DNA from: Fibrobacter sp. UBA4375
Lineage (GTDB): Bacteria; Fibrobacterota; Fibrobacteria; Fibrobacterales; Fibrobacteraceae
Length of the DNA: 10,167 nt
Assembly (NCBI GenBank): GCA_002391195.1
Contig: DGRZ01000025.1
Span: 11,935-22,101 of the forward strand
Direction: 5' to 3'
Below the pieces are notes generated by a model that was not told the DNA's origin, ran no database searches, and worked only from the letters and a program-made list of their open reading frames with translations. Below are positions 1-5,730 of the stretch, one piece after another (positions within the stretch are counted from its first letter, which is position 1; each line of letters opens with the position of its first letter). The translations under genes and the position numbers were made by a program.

Positions 1-2
1 TG

Positions 3-1313
3 CAATTCGACGCCGAACTCATCGAAGAAGACATCGAAGGCAGCATCGGCCACGGCAAGGGCCTGGTGGAATCCGGCGTGTTAAGCAAGGCCGAATACAA
101 GAAAATTTGCGATGGCCTCGCCAGCATCCTCAAGGATTACAAGGCCGGCAAGAATCTGTGGCAGGAATCCGACGAAGACATCCACATGGCCGTGGAACGG
201 GTGCTTACCGAACGCATCGGTGCCCTGGGCAAGAAGATTCACACGGGCCGCAGCCGTAACGACCAGGTCTGCACGGACTTCAAGCTGTACATGCGTCACC
301 GCGCCGCCGAAATTCGCGTCCTCGAAGTGAGTCTCATGGAAACGGTGCTTGACCTCGCGAAAAAGTACTTCGGCAAGATGATGCCGGGCTACACCCACCT
401 GCAGCAGGCACAGCCCATCTACTTCAGCCATTACCTGATGAGCATGTTCTTTGCCGTGAGCCGCGACGTGAAGCGCCTCGACAATTTCTTGGAACTGCAC
501 AGCGAACTTCCGCTGGGTAGCGGCGCCATGGCAGGCTCCGCATTCCCGTACCACCGCGCTTTGGTGGCGAAGGAACTCGGATTCAACGGCGTAAGCCCCA
601 ACAGTATTGACGCCGTGAGCCACCGCGACATGATGCTGGAATTCGAAGCCGACCTCGCCATTATCGCGAACACCATGAGCCGTTACGCCGAAGATTTCGT
701 GAACTGGAGCACCAGCGAATTCGGCTACCTCACTCTGCACGACGCATTCTCTAGTGGTTCCTCGATGATGCCGCAGAAGAAGAACCCGGATTCCATGGAA
801 CTCATCCGCGGAAAGTCCGGTCGCATGCTGGGTAACTTCAGCGCACTTTACACGCTGGTGAAGGGTGCGCCGCTCAGCTACAGCCGCGACCTGCAAGAAG
901 ACAAGGAACCGGTATTCGACTCCGTCCATAACGTGAAGGTGATTCTCCGCGTGATGAAAGAGGCTTTGGAAACTGCACGTTTCAATTTCGACAAGATGCA
1001 TGCGAAAATGCTGCCGGCGCTGCTGGCTACCGACCTCGCAGACCTTCTGGTCGAATCCGGCGTGCCGTTCCGCGATGCCCACCACGTGGTCGGTAGCCTG
1101 GTCGGCGAAGCCGCCCGCCAAGGCCTCGAATTCACGGACCTCTCTGATGAGGCCTGGGCCAGCGCCGGCGTCCCGAACGTCAAGCAGATGAAGAAGACGC
1201 TCACCTTCGAATATAGCGTTTCCCGCCGCAACATCGAAGGCGGCACGGGCCCCAAGTCCGTGAAGCAGCAGTTCGGCAAGGCAGCCGCAATACTGAAAAA
1301 TTTTAAGAAGTAG
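3..1313 (+). CDS. argH: Argininosuccinate lyase, 5'-partial
   Basis: This enzyme splits argininosuccinate into arginine and fumarate, the last step of arginine synthesis, in the cytoplasm as a homotetramer. The reading frame is open from base 3 through the left edge. The first visible residues (FDAELIEEDIEGSI) match the region about 23 residues into the E. coli protein, so only a short N-terminus is missing; 436 residues are visible and the family is about 460. Family landmarks appear in order: HTGRSRNDQV (substrate binding, from about base 240), PGYTHLQQAQP with the conserved His, and the fumarase/lyase signature GSSMMPQKKNP at 756-788, which contains the mobile-loop catalytic Ser. The C-terminal GGTGP motif is present. 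The GTG at 66 is internal and is not the start. The TAG stop lies 8 bp from the stop of the convergent gene. Identification is firm. Confidence 0.97.
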   Translation, partial: QFDAELIEEDIEGSIGHGKGLVESGVLSKAEYKKICDGLASILKDYKAGKNLWQESDEDIHMAVERVLTERIGALGKKIHTGRSRNDQVCTDFKLYMRHRAAEIRVLEVSLMETVLDLAKKYFGKMMPGYTHLQQAQPIYFSHYLMSMFFAVSRDVKRLDNFLELHSELPLGSGAMAGSAFPYHRALVAKELGFNGVSPNSIDAVSHRDMMLEFEADLAIIANTMSRYAEDFVNWSTSEFGYLTLHDAFSSGSSMMPQKKNPDSMELIRGKSGRMLGNFSALYTLVKGAPLSYSRDLQEDKEPVFDSVHNVKVILRVMKEALETARFNFDKMHAKMLPALLATDLADLLVESGVPFRDAHHVVGSLVGEAARQGLEFTDLSDEAWASAGVPNVKQMKKTLTFEYSVSRRNIEGGTGPKSVKQQFGKAAAILKNFKK

Positions 1314-1321
1314 GCCGAAAA

Positions 1322-2020
1322 CTACTTACAAAAATCCACGACAGCAGGAGTCGGGTGCTTGATTAAAGCAAGCACGCTCTTATCTTTTTTGACCGCTTCC
1401 ATCTGGACTGCCTCGCTGGCCCGTTCCAGGAACTGGATACAGCGGGGATCTGCATGGACGGCAGCAAGCTGTACGGGTTCCGTACGGCGCTTGATGCTCA
1501 CAAATTCCAAAGCATGATAGTCCTGCTTCACAGCAGCCGCCACCATGGCGGCGGAAGGGCGTTCAATGTCCTGAAGGAGTTTCCAGTCCCTCTCCAGGGC
1601 GGCAAGCATGACCTTCTCCCCCGGGTTGCTGACATATTTCAAGGCGTCGGCGCTCATGCGAACCGCCTCTGCCCACAGGTCGTCTCCCGCATCCTTGATC
1701 TGGCGGACCACTTTCCAATCTTCACGGACAGCGGCACGAAGCAGGTCCGGATTACGAACAAACTTGAGGATGTTTGGGTCAGCCTTCACTGCAGTTGCCA
1801 TCGCCTCTTCGGAGACAGCATTCAAGGCATCAACCAAAGCATTGCAAGGACCGCCCTTCACGTACAAGATGGCCTGAACATTCTTTTCGAAAGCCGCCAG
1901 CTGAACCTTTTCGGTAGGATTTTCAATCAGGCTGATAGCGTACCAGTTCAGGCCAACGGCCTCCAGCTGTTGTTCTTCGGTGGGGTTCTGAATGTTCTTG
2001 ATTTCGGTCCAGGACTGCAT
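1322..2020 (-). CDS. Alpha-helical repeat protein, DUF4116-like
   Basis: A 232-residue protein made almost wholly of about nine or ten degenerate repeats of 21-24 residues. The pattern is roughly P-x-x-x-x-Q-L-x-A-V-x-x-[DN]-x-x-A-[LI]-x-[FY]-[VI], for example at residues 12-34, 35-57, 71-91, 132-154 and 201-222. Each unit looks like a helix pair, so the protein is probably a superhelical solenoid; such folds usually bind proteins or peptides. It resembles the DUF4116 repeat style, whose function is unknown. There is no signal peptide or membrane segment, so it is probably cytoplasmic. The chosen ATG at 2020 has a GAGG four bases upstream. A longer in-frame start at 2077 would add 19 residues encoded by the preceding terminator and was rejected. 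The gene converges on argH. Function unassigned. Confidence 0.8.
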   Translation of the reverse strand: MQSWTEIKNIQNPTEEQQLEAVGLNWYAISLIENPTEKVQLAAFEKNVQAILYVKGGPCNALVDALNAVSEEAMATAVKADPNILKFVRNPDLLRAAVREDWKVVRQIKDAGDDLWAEAVRMSADALKYVSNPGEKVMLAALERDWKLLQDIERPSAAMVAAAVKQDYHALEFVSIKRRTEPVQLAAVHADPRCIQFLERASEAVQMEAVKKDKSVLALIKHPTPAVVDFCK

Positions 2021-2043
2021 AAAACCTCGCTTTGTCACAGAAA

Positions 2044-2088
2044 ATATAAAAAAGCCCGGAAATGCGTAGCAGTGCAAATCCGGGCTTT
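2044..2088 (-). terminator. Rho-independent terminator after the PAS gene
   Basis: A perfect 10-bp inverted repeat (2051-2060 AAAGCCCGGA with 2079-2088 TCCGGGCTTT) encloses an 18-nt loop. On the - strand it is followed at once by a T-rich run (TTTATATTTT). It lies 15 bp after the TAA of the PAS/zinc-finger gene and closes the three-gene unit. The A-run on the other side could give weaker termination on the + strand, but no + strand gene reads into it. Confidence 0.88.
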
Positions 2089-2102
2089 GTGTTCTATGAT
2101 TG

Positions 2103-2618
2103 TTAAACTTGGGCTGTCTTCAGCTCGTACACCTCGGGATAGGCCTTGCGGGCGCAGTCGCTACAGAGAGTGGAGAGCTTAATGCCTCGGGCACGGGCCA
2201 CGGGAATCTGGCAGCCGCAATGGGCGCACTTGGCAAGGAACACCACGGACGACGGGGCGATATTCTCTACAGCGGGAGCCGTAGCTACCGCCTCACCGGC
2301 CACCATCTTGCGGACCGTGCTGCGGAAACGAACCTTGCCATAGGCGTCCTGCACCGCCTCTCGGGTAATGCTGCACTTGAAACTGCGGCCCTTGCGGGTT
2401 CGCATCTTGGCGACAAAGTTGCAGTTCATTGCGTCCGTTCCCGAAAGAAAGGCCACAAAGTCCTTGTGGTAACGGTACAGGTCGTTCAGGTAGTGCCAGC
2501 GGATTTCGTTTTCGTCGAAACCGAACATCCGGCAAAAGCGCCTGTTCCCCGAAAGGATACGACCGTGCTCGTTCACTTCAAAGCAGGCCGTTTCTTGATT
2601 TGTATTCATCTCGATCAT
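2103..2618 (-). CDS. PAS-domain protein with DksA-like zinc finger
   Basis: A 171-residue soluble protein. Residues about 10-105 look like a single PAS sensor domain: the opening FEVNEHGRILSGNRRFCRMFGF is split here as FEVNEHGRILSGN and RRFCRMFGF, and a later strand pair (GRSFKCSITR, KVRFRSTVRKM) fits the closing beta-sheet. After a short Ala-rich linker, residues 131-155 carry four Cys (131, 134, 152, 155) in the pattern C-x2-CG-x2-IP-x3-R...C-x2-C, very like the C4 finger of DksA/TraR RNA-polymerase-binding proteins. The DksA coiled coil and acidic tip are absent. There is no kinase, cyclase or output enzyme. The start at 2618 is set by a perfect AGGAGG five bases upstream. It is the last gene of an operon, starting 15 bp after the lipoprotein stop. 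The role is inferred: sensing a ligand or redox state and acting through the finger. Confidence 0.82.
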   Translation of the reverse strand: MIEMNTNQETACFEVNEHGRILSGNRRFCRMFGFDENEIRWHYLNDLYRYHKDFVAFLSGTDAMNCNFVAKMRTRKGRSFKCSITREAVQDAYGKVRFRSTVRKMVAGEAVATAPAVENIAPSSVVFLAKCAHCGCQIPVARARGIKLSTLCSDCARKAYPEVYELKTAQV

Positions 2619-2623
2619 GGTGT

Positions 2624-2629
2624 CCTCCT
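2624..2629 (-). promoter_or_regulatory. Shine-Dalgarno of the PAS gene
   Basis: AGGAGG on the - strand, five bases before the ATG at 2618. It selects that codon over the second in-frame ATG at 2609, and lies just downstream of the lipoprotein stop, so the PAS gene can be translated from the same mRNA. Confidence 0.8.
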
Positions 2630-2633
2630 GCTG

Positions 2634-3980
2634 TTAGATGGTTCCTAGGAAAGGAATTTCAATTTCGTGACTCTTGTTGCGGAATTCCGCATCGGCCTCG
2701 TTCAAGGGTTCCACAGAAATCCGGAGGTCTTCAAGGCTGAACTCCAGGGATTCCTTACCCACAAAAATGGATTCCTCGGAAGGCAAAATCTTTTCGAACG
2801 GCACATCGGTCTCCCCCACCTTCTTGCCGTTCTCGTACAGGGATACCGTCTTGCCGTTCCAGGTGGCCATCAGGTAATAACGCTTACCGAATTCCAAGCT
2901 GTTCTTGCTGACCACGGCGTTCTTGCAAGAGAGGCTATCGCCGGAACCGTCCGCCATGAAGAAGGCGAAACTGGGCTTGTCTGCACTGCATTCACCCTTG
3001 ACCACCGCAAGACTGAACACATTCTGGTCGTCTTCGGAACCAAATCCCAGCTTGCCCACCAGGTTCTTGCGGTACGTGGCCGCCGTATCCAAAACCTTGT
3101 CCACCTGCAGAACCACTTCAACAGCAAATCCGGGCGCATCATTCAAAATGCTGCGGTCGTCTTCTACCACGCCGAACTGGGAAGCCCCTTTGAAGTGAAC
3201 TGCACCGACAACGTTCGATGTCTCGTCATAACTGACAAATCCGCCATATACTGGATTGCCATAGAGCTTCATGCCCGCCGTCCAAGATCTGGAATCATTC
3301 ACGAAATCCACGGGACCATTCTTAGCAACGGCACCAAAGGCCCACCAGCTGCGAAGGCCATATTCCATAGAGAGCGGAACCATGACAGAATCTGTTCCCT
3401 TTGCACCGGCCAGAGCGCCTACATTCACCTCATGCTCCACTTTCACGAAGCGGGTCAGATCCGTAGGCACCACCTGCAAGGTTGTTTTACCCGCGGGTAC
3501 GCCTTCAAGCTTGTAAAAGCCCAAAGAATCCGTCGTCGCGGTCCAGGAAGAACCGGGTATGCGGACCACAATACCCGCCGCCGTAGAGTCGTTGCGCAAC
3601 ATGATACGACCCGAAATATCGACCGTTTCCTTGAGCGTTGCCGTATTCAGCTCCACATCCTTGCCCATGAATTCCACCACTTCATAGTAAGCCAAGGAAT
3701 CTACGGTAGCCGAAATTCCATAGTTGCCGAAACGTTTTACGGGCAGGCTGAACTTGCCCTTGGAATCCGTCTCGTCAGAAGAGGTGACCGTATCGGCCTC
3801 AACGGACTTGCAATAGACCATGGCGCTTACTACAGGAGCACCTTTCTTGTCGACCAAAATACCTGCAATGGTGTTGGTCTCTTCACTGACGCCGCCGGCC
3901 ACTTCGTTGTCGGAGCAGCCCACCCAGGCAAGGGCGGCAAAAAGGAGACCCGCAAAGGCTGTCAAGTAGAACTTATTCAT
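2634..3980 (-). CDS. Lipoprotein with carboxypeptidase-regulatory-like and LamG-like domains
   Basis: A 448-residue secreted lipoprotein. Residues 1-21 form a signal peptide (basic MNK, then a hydrophobic stretch) ending at Cys22; the lipobox AWVGC is slightly atypical because Trp sits at -3. Residues about 36-118 and 119-203 look like two carboxypeptidase-regulatory-like (Ig-type) beta domains, each with the TDSKGKFSLP / TDSLGFYKLEG type of turn. Residues about 205-430 resemble a LamG/concanavalin-like jelly roll, with ALHFKG-type (here AVHFKG) and YYLMATWNGKTVSLYENGKKVGE-type strands, the latter split as YYLMATWNGK and TVSLYENGKKVGE. Such domains bind glycans or other surface partners, but the ligand cannot be read from sequence. 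The start at 3980 gives the signal peptide at the N-terminus and has a G-rich AAGGGGG seven bases upstream. The start overlaps the preceding stop by 8 bp (ATGAATAA), suggesting translational coupling to the TIGR02147 gene. Confidence 0.85.
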   Translation of the reverse strand: MNKFYLTAFAGLLFAALAWVGCSDNEVAGGVSEETNTIAGILVDKKGAPVVSAMVYCKSVEADTVTSSDETDSKGKFSLPVKRFGNYGISATVDSLAYYEVVEFMGKDVELNTATLKETVDISGRIMLRNDSTAAGIVVRIPGSSWTATTDSLGFYKLEGVPAGKTTLQVVPTDLTRFVKVEHEVNVGALAGAKGTDSVMVPLSMEYGLRSWWAFGAVAKNGPVDFVNDSRSWTAGMKLYGNPVYGGFVSYDETSNVVGAVHFKGASQFGVVEDDRSILNDAPGFAVEVVLQVDKVLDTAATYRKNLVGKLGFGSEDDQNVFSLAVVKGECSADKPSFAFFMADGSGDSLSCKNAVVSKNSLEFGKRYYLMATWNGKTVSLYENGKKVGETDVPFEKILPSEESIFVGKESLEFSLEDLRISVEPLNEADAEFRNKSHEIEIPFLGTI

Positions 3981-4842
3981 CTTGAACCCCCTTTTGCGTA
4001 TTGCGGTCACCCCTGTTGTCGGCACCAAAATTCTTGGTTAACGGGAACAACTGCATGTTCAAACGATAAACCTTGTCCGTATGGGAGTCTTCCAGGGCGA
4101 TAGCTGCGATACGACGGCGGAAAGCTTCGATTTCCATGGACACCCGCTGGAAAGCCTCTTCGGAAAGACCGAGGGTAAGGCCCGAAATGTCCCGTTCCTT
4201 CACGGGAATCTCGTCCAGGGCGCGGACCGCAAGCTCCCCCATCTGGCGGTGCATTTCCCGCACCGAAAGGGAGGCCACGTCCAGGTTACCCGTAGAAATG
4301 GCCTTGCGGCTCTGCCTGAATACACCCTTCGAATCTTTTTCCAGAAGCCCCGTCTTCTGCAACAGGGCCAGGGACTTCTTGACGTTGGCCGTCTCGCCAT
4401 CAAAAGCCAGCTTGCCCGCCATCTGGGCAGGAGTCGCTCCGGGCATGTTGGGCGCCATTTCACGCAGCACCGGGTTCTGCCAAGACTGAAAATAGTCGTA
4501 CTGGTCTTCGCCGATAATTTCCCGGTTGTTCTCCCGGGCCATTTTTCGCATGGCGGCAAAGGAATGCTTTTTGGCGGCAGAGTCCTTGGACTGGTTGAAT
4601 GCCACCAATTCTCTAAAATACTGGAGATCCACGCCGGTCAGGCCCATGGCGGCGGCAGTGCGTTCCACACCCACGTCGCTCAGGTTCGCCTTGCCGTCGC
4701 AGACAAGCTTCAAAAAAACCGGAGAGGAATACCCGGCATCACGGGCAAAGTCACGCCAGGTAAACCCTGAACGGTCTTTCCGCTCGGTATAGAAATCGCG
4801 TATAAAAACGCGAAAATTCTGGTATTCCATCACAGGTTTCAT
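3973..4842 (-). CDS. TIGR02147/DUF4423 family protein, helix-turn-helix regulator-like
   Basis: A 289-residue protein of the family known as a large paralogous set in Fibrobacter succinogenes. The start MKPVMEYQNFRVFIRDFY is the family's usual opening. Residues about 27-80 (FTWRDFARDAGYSS, FLKLVCDGKANLS, VERTAAAMGL) read as a Cro/CI-type helix-turn-helix. Residues about 150-180 look like a winged-helix segment (ANVKKSLALLQKTGLLEKD). Residues 195-270 carry the conserved block with KERDISGLTLGLS and the end motif LNMQLFPLTK. The last 19 residues are charged and variable. There is no signal peptide, so it probably acts in the cytoplasm on DNA. The start at 4842 was chosen over an ATG at 4932, whose 30 extra residues do not look like the family and would cover the promoter. 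It heads the operon with the lipoprotein and PAS genes. Function as a regulator of its own operon is inference. Confidence 0.88.
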   Translation of the reverse strand: MKPVMEYQNFRVFIRDFYTERKDRSGFTWRDFARDAGYSSPVFLKLVCDGKANLSDVGVERTAAAMGLTGVDLQYFRELVAFNQSKDSAAKKHSFAAMRKMARENNREIIGEDQYDYFQSWQNPVLREMAPNMPGATPAQMAGKLAFDGETANVKKSLALLQKTGLLEKDSKGVFRQSRKAISTGNLDVASLSVREMHRQMGELAVRALDEIPVKERDISGLTLGLSEEAFQRVSMEIEAFRRRIAAIALEDSHTDKVYRLNMQLFPLTKNFGADNRGDRNTQKGVQDE

Positions 4843-4849
4843 ACAGGTA

Positions 4850-4880
4850 CAAATATATACTTTTTTATGGCGTTTCGCAA
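4850..4880 (-). promoter_or_regulatory. Candidate promoter of the TIGR02147 operon
   Basis: On the - strand TTGCGA (4880-4875) is followed after 17 bp by TATATT (4857-4852), a fair sigma70-like pair. The same site also reads as TATATTTG (4857-4850), matching the TAnnTTTG -7 element described for Bacteroidetes. Either reading puts transcription start within about 1-4 bases of the ATG at 4842, so the mRNA would be nearly leaderless; no Shine-Dalgarno is visible there. Confidence 0.45.
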
Positions 4881-4929
4881 TATTCTTACGATACAAAAAT
4901 GAAGATTTTTCGCAAAAATCAACACATTT

Positions 4930-4950
4930 CAATAATTTTACAATAATTTT
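4930..4950. repeat. Two 10-bp direct repeats, 11-bp period
   Basis: CAATAATTTT occurs at 4930-4939 and again at 4941-4950, one helical turn apart, about 50-70 bp upstream of the candidate -35 element of the TIGR02147 operon. The spacing suits side-by-side protein binding on one DNA face, but the stretch is AT-rich and chance is possible. Confidence 0.4.
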
Positions 4951-4980
4951 CGTACTTTTCTATGATACAAATAGGACAAA

Positions 4981-4994
4981 ATGGAATATTCCAT
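4981..4994. promoter_or_regulatory. Perfect 14-bp palindrome, possible operator
   Basis: ATGGAATATTCCAT is its own reverse complement. It lies in the 245-bp gap between the Cys-rich lipoprotein gene and the TIGR02147 gene, about 100 bp upstream of the candidate -35 element. It is too short and lacks a T-run to be a terminator. A dimeric regulator could bind it; the TIGR02147 product itself is one candidate, by inference only. Confidence 0.35.
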
Positions 4995-5017
4995 ATCACA
5001 GGAATGCGGCTTCAAAG

Positions 5018-5048
5018 CAAAAAAACGCCACTTTTTCAAGCAGCGTTT
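5018..5048 (-). terminator. Rho-independent terminator after the Cys-rich lipoprotein gene
   Basis: On the - strand an 11-bp stem (AAACGCTGCTT with AAGTGGCGTTT, two G-U pairs) is capped by a GAAA tetraloop and runs into seven T. It lies 40 bp after the TAG at 5088 and closes the two-gene envelope unit. Confidence 0.88.
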
Positions 5049-5087
5049 CGAAAGGAATTCAAAGAATTACCCGTGTGATTTTTTGAC

Positions 5088-5708
5088 CTAGCACCCGGGG
5101 CAGCCAATGCAATCTCCAGAACAGAAAATTCCACCGCAGCCAGAGCAATATCCCGAACCTCCACCACCCGAGTTTTCTACGTAGCCCGTACAGAAACCGT
5201 CATGAGCAAGGCCATAACGTTCAACACCGTATGTTTCAGCGCACCTAAAATTCGGAGGGCACTGTAAATCTCCATAGGCCATGTCACAGGATAAATTGCA
5301 AGATTCATCATATCCTTCTGAAATATCTCCATATCCTGTAGTGCATGAGGACGGCACTCCATACGTTGACACTTTCGATTGGCAATAATGGTAACTCCAG
5401 GTTCCTCCCCAGCACTCCGAGTCCTCTGGGCAATCGTCATCGGACGAACAGGCAAGATAGCAACCTCCCGTAGAAGTTATCACGCCACCAAAAGACTCAC
5501 AATCATCACGAGTCCAGTTCCATTTTTTGATCGAATTTTCGTTATTTGAATAATCCGAATACTCGCCCCAATCATCATCCGAACGGTAATCATCCGAATC
5601 GTAATCAGAATCCGAGTTCGCTTTGTAATTCGAATCTGTCGGTTCTACGCTGCAGGCGCTAAGAAAAAAAATAAATAACACAGCAAGCAGCCAAATTGCT
5701 TTTTTCAT
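5088..5708 (-). CDS. Cys-rich secreted lipoprotein with two six-Cys modules
   Basis: A 206-residue lipoprotein not recognised as a named family. Residues 1-18 are a signal peptide and FLSAC at 15-19 is a canonical lipobox. Residues 26-60 are a low-complexity Asp/Ser/Tyr-rich acidic tether. The rest has 18 Cys in three sets of six. Module 1 is Cys70, 83, 87, 93, 99, 109; module 2 is Cys122, 137, 141, 150, 156, 173. Both follow C-x(12-14)-C-x3-C-x(5-8)-CP-x4-C-x(9-16)-C, so each could form three disulfides. The Gly-rich tail ends in Cys188, 191, 196, 200, 203 and 206, the last residue being Cys. The start at 5708 has AGGAG upstream; a longer frame from 5861 would run inside the previous gene. 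It follows the outer-membrane gene by 22 bp and probably shares its mRNA. The coding DNA is visibly more AT-rich than argH or purL. Role unknown: binding, adhesion or metal holding are possible. Confidence 0.8.
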   Translation of the reverse strand: MKKAIWLLAVLFIFFLSACSVEPTDSNYKANSDSDYDSDDYRSDDDWGEYSDYSNNENSIKKWNWTRDDCESFGGVITSTGGCYLACSSDDDCPEDSECWGGTWSYHYCQSKVSTYGVPSSCTTGYGDISEGYDESCNLSCDMAYGDLQCPPNFRCAETYGVERYGLAHDGFCTGYVENSGGGGSGYCSGCGGIFCSGDCIGCPGC

Positions 5709-5712
5709 ATTC

Positions 5713-5718
5713 TCTCCT
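5713..5718 (-). promoter_or_regulatory. Shine-Dalgarno of the Cys-rich lipoprotein gene
   Basis: AGGAGA on the - strand four bases before the ATG at 5708. It supports that start, which also places the signal peptide at the N-terminus. Confidence 0.7.
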
Positions 5719-5730
5719 GTATAAGCCTGT

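Noticed and set aside
66..68. GTG at 66 as the start of argH.
   Set aside because: Conserved ArgH residues are encoded upstream to the window edge, so this is an internal Val codon.
81..1121. Long open frame on the - strand opposite argH (346 codons).
   Set aside because: It is antisense to a gene with clear family motifs, is rich in His and Val from reversed GC-biased codons, and has no recognisable domain.
1454..2182. Open frame on the + strand (242 codons) opposite the repeat protein.
   Set aside because: It runs through the terminator and into the PAS gene, while the - strand frame shows regular protein repeats.
2667..4103. Long open frame on the + strand (478 codons) opposite the LamG lipoprotein.
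   Set aside because: The - strand frame has a signal peptide, lipobox and ordered domains. The + strand product has many His and Arg and crosses the boundary of two real genes.
4843..4932. ATG at 4932 as the start of the TIGR02147 gene.
   Set aside because: The extra 30 residues are Cys/Lys-rich and unlike the family, whose members begin near MKPxxEY. The DNA there looks like a promoter.
4843..5087. Hidden small gene in the 245-bp spacer.
   Set aside because: Only short frames without Shine-Dalgarno or recognisable sequence were seen; the spacer is explained by a terminator and promoter elements.
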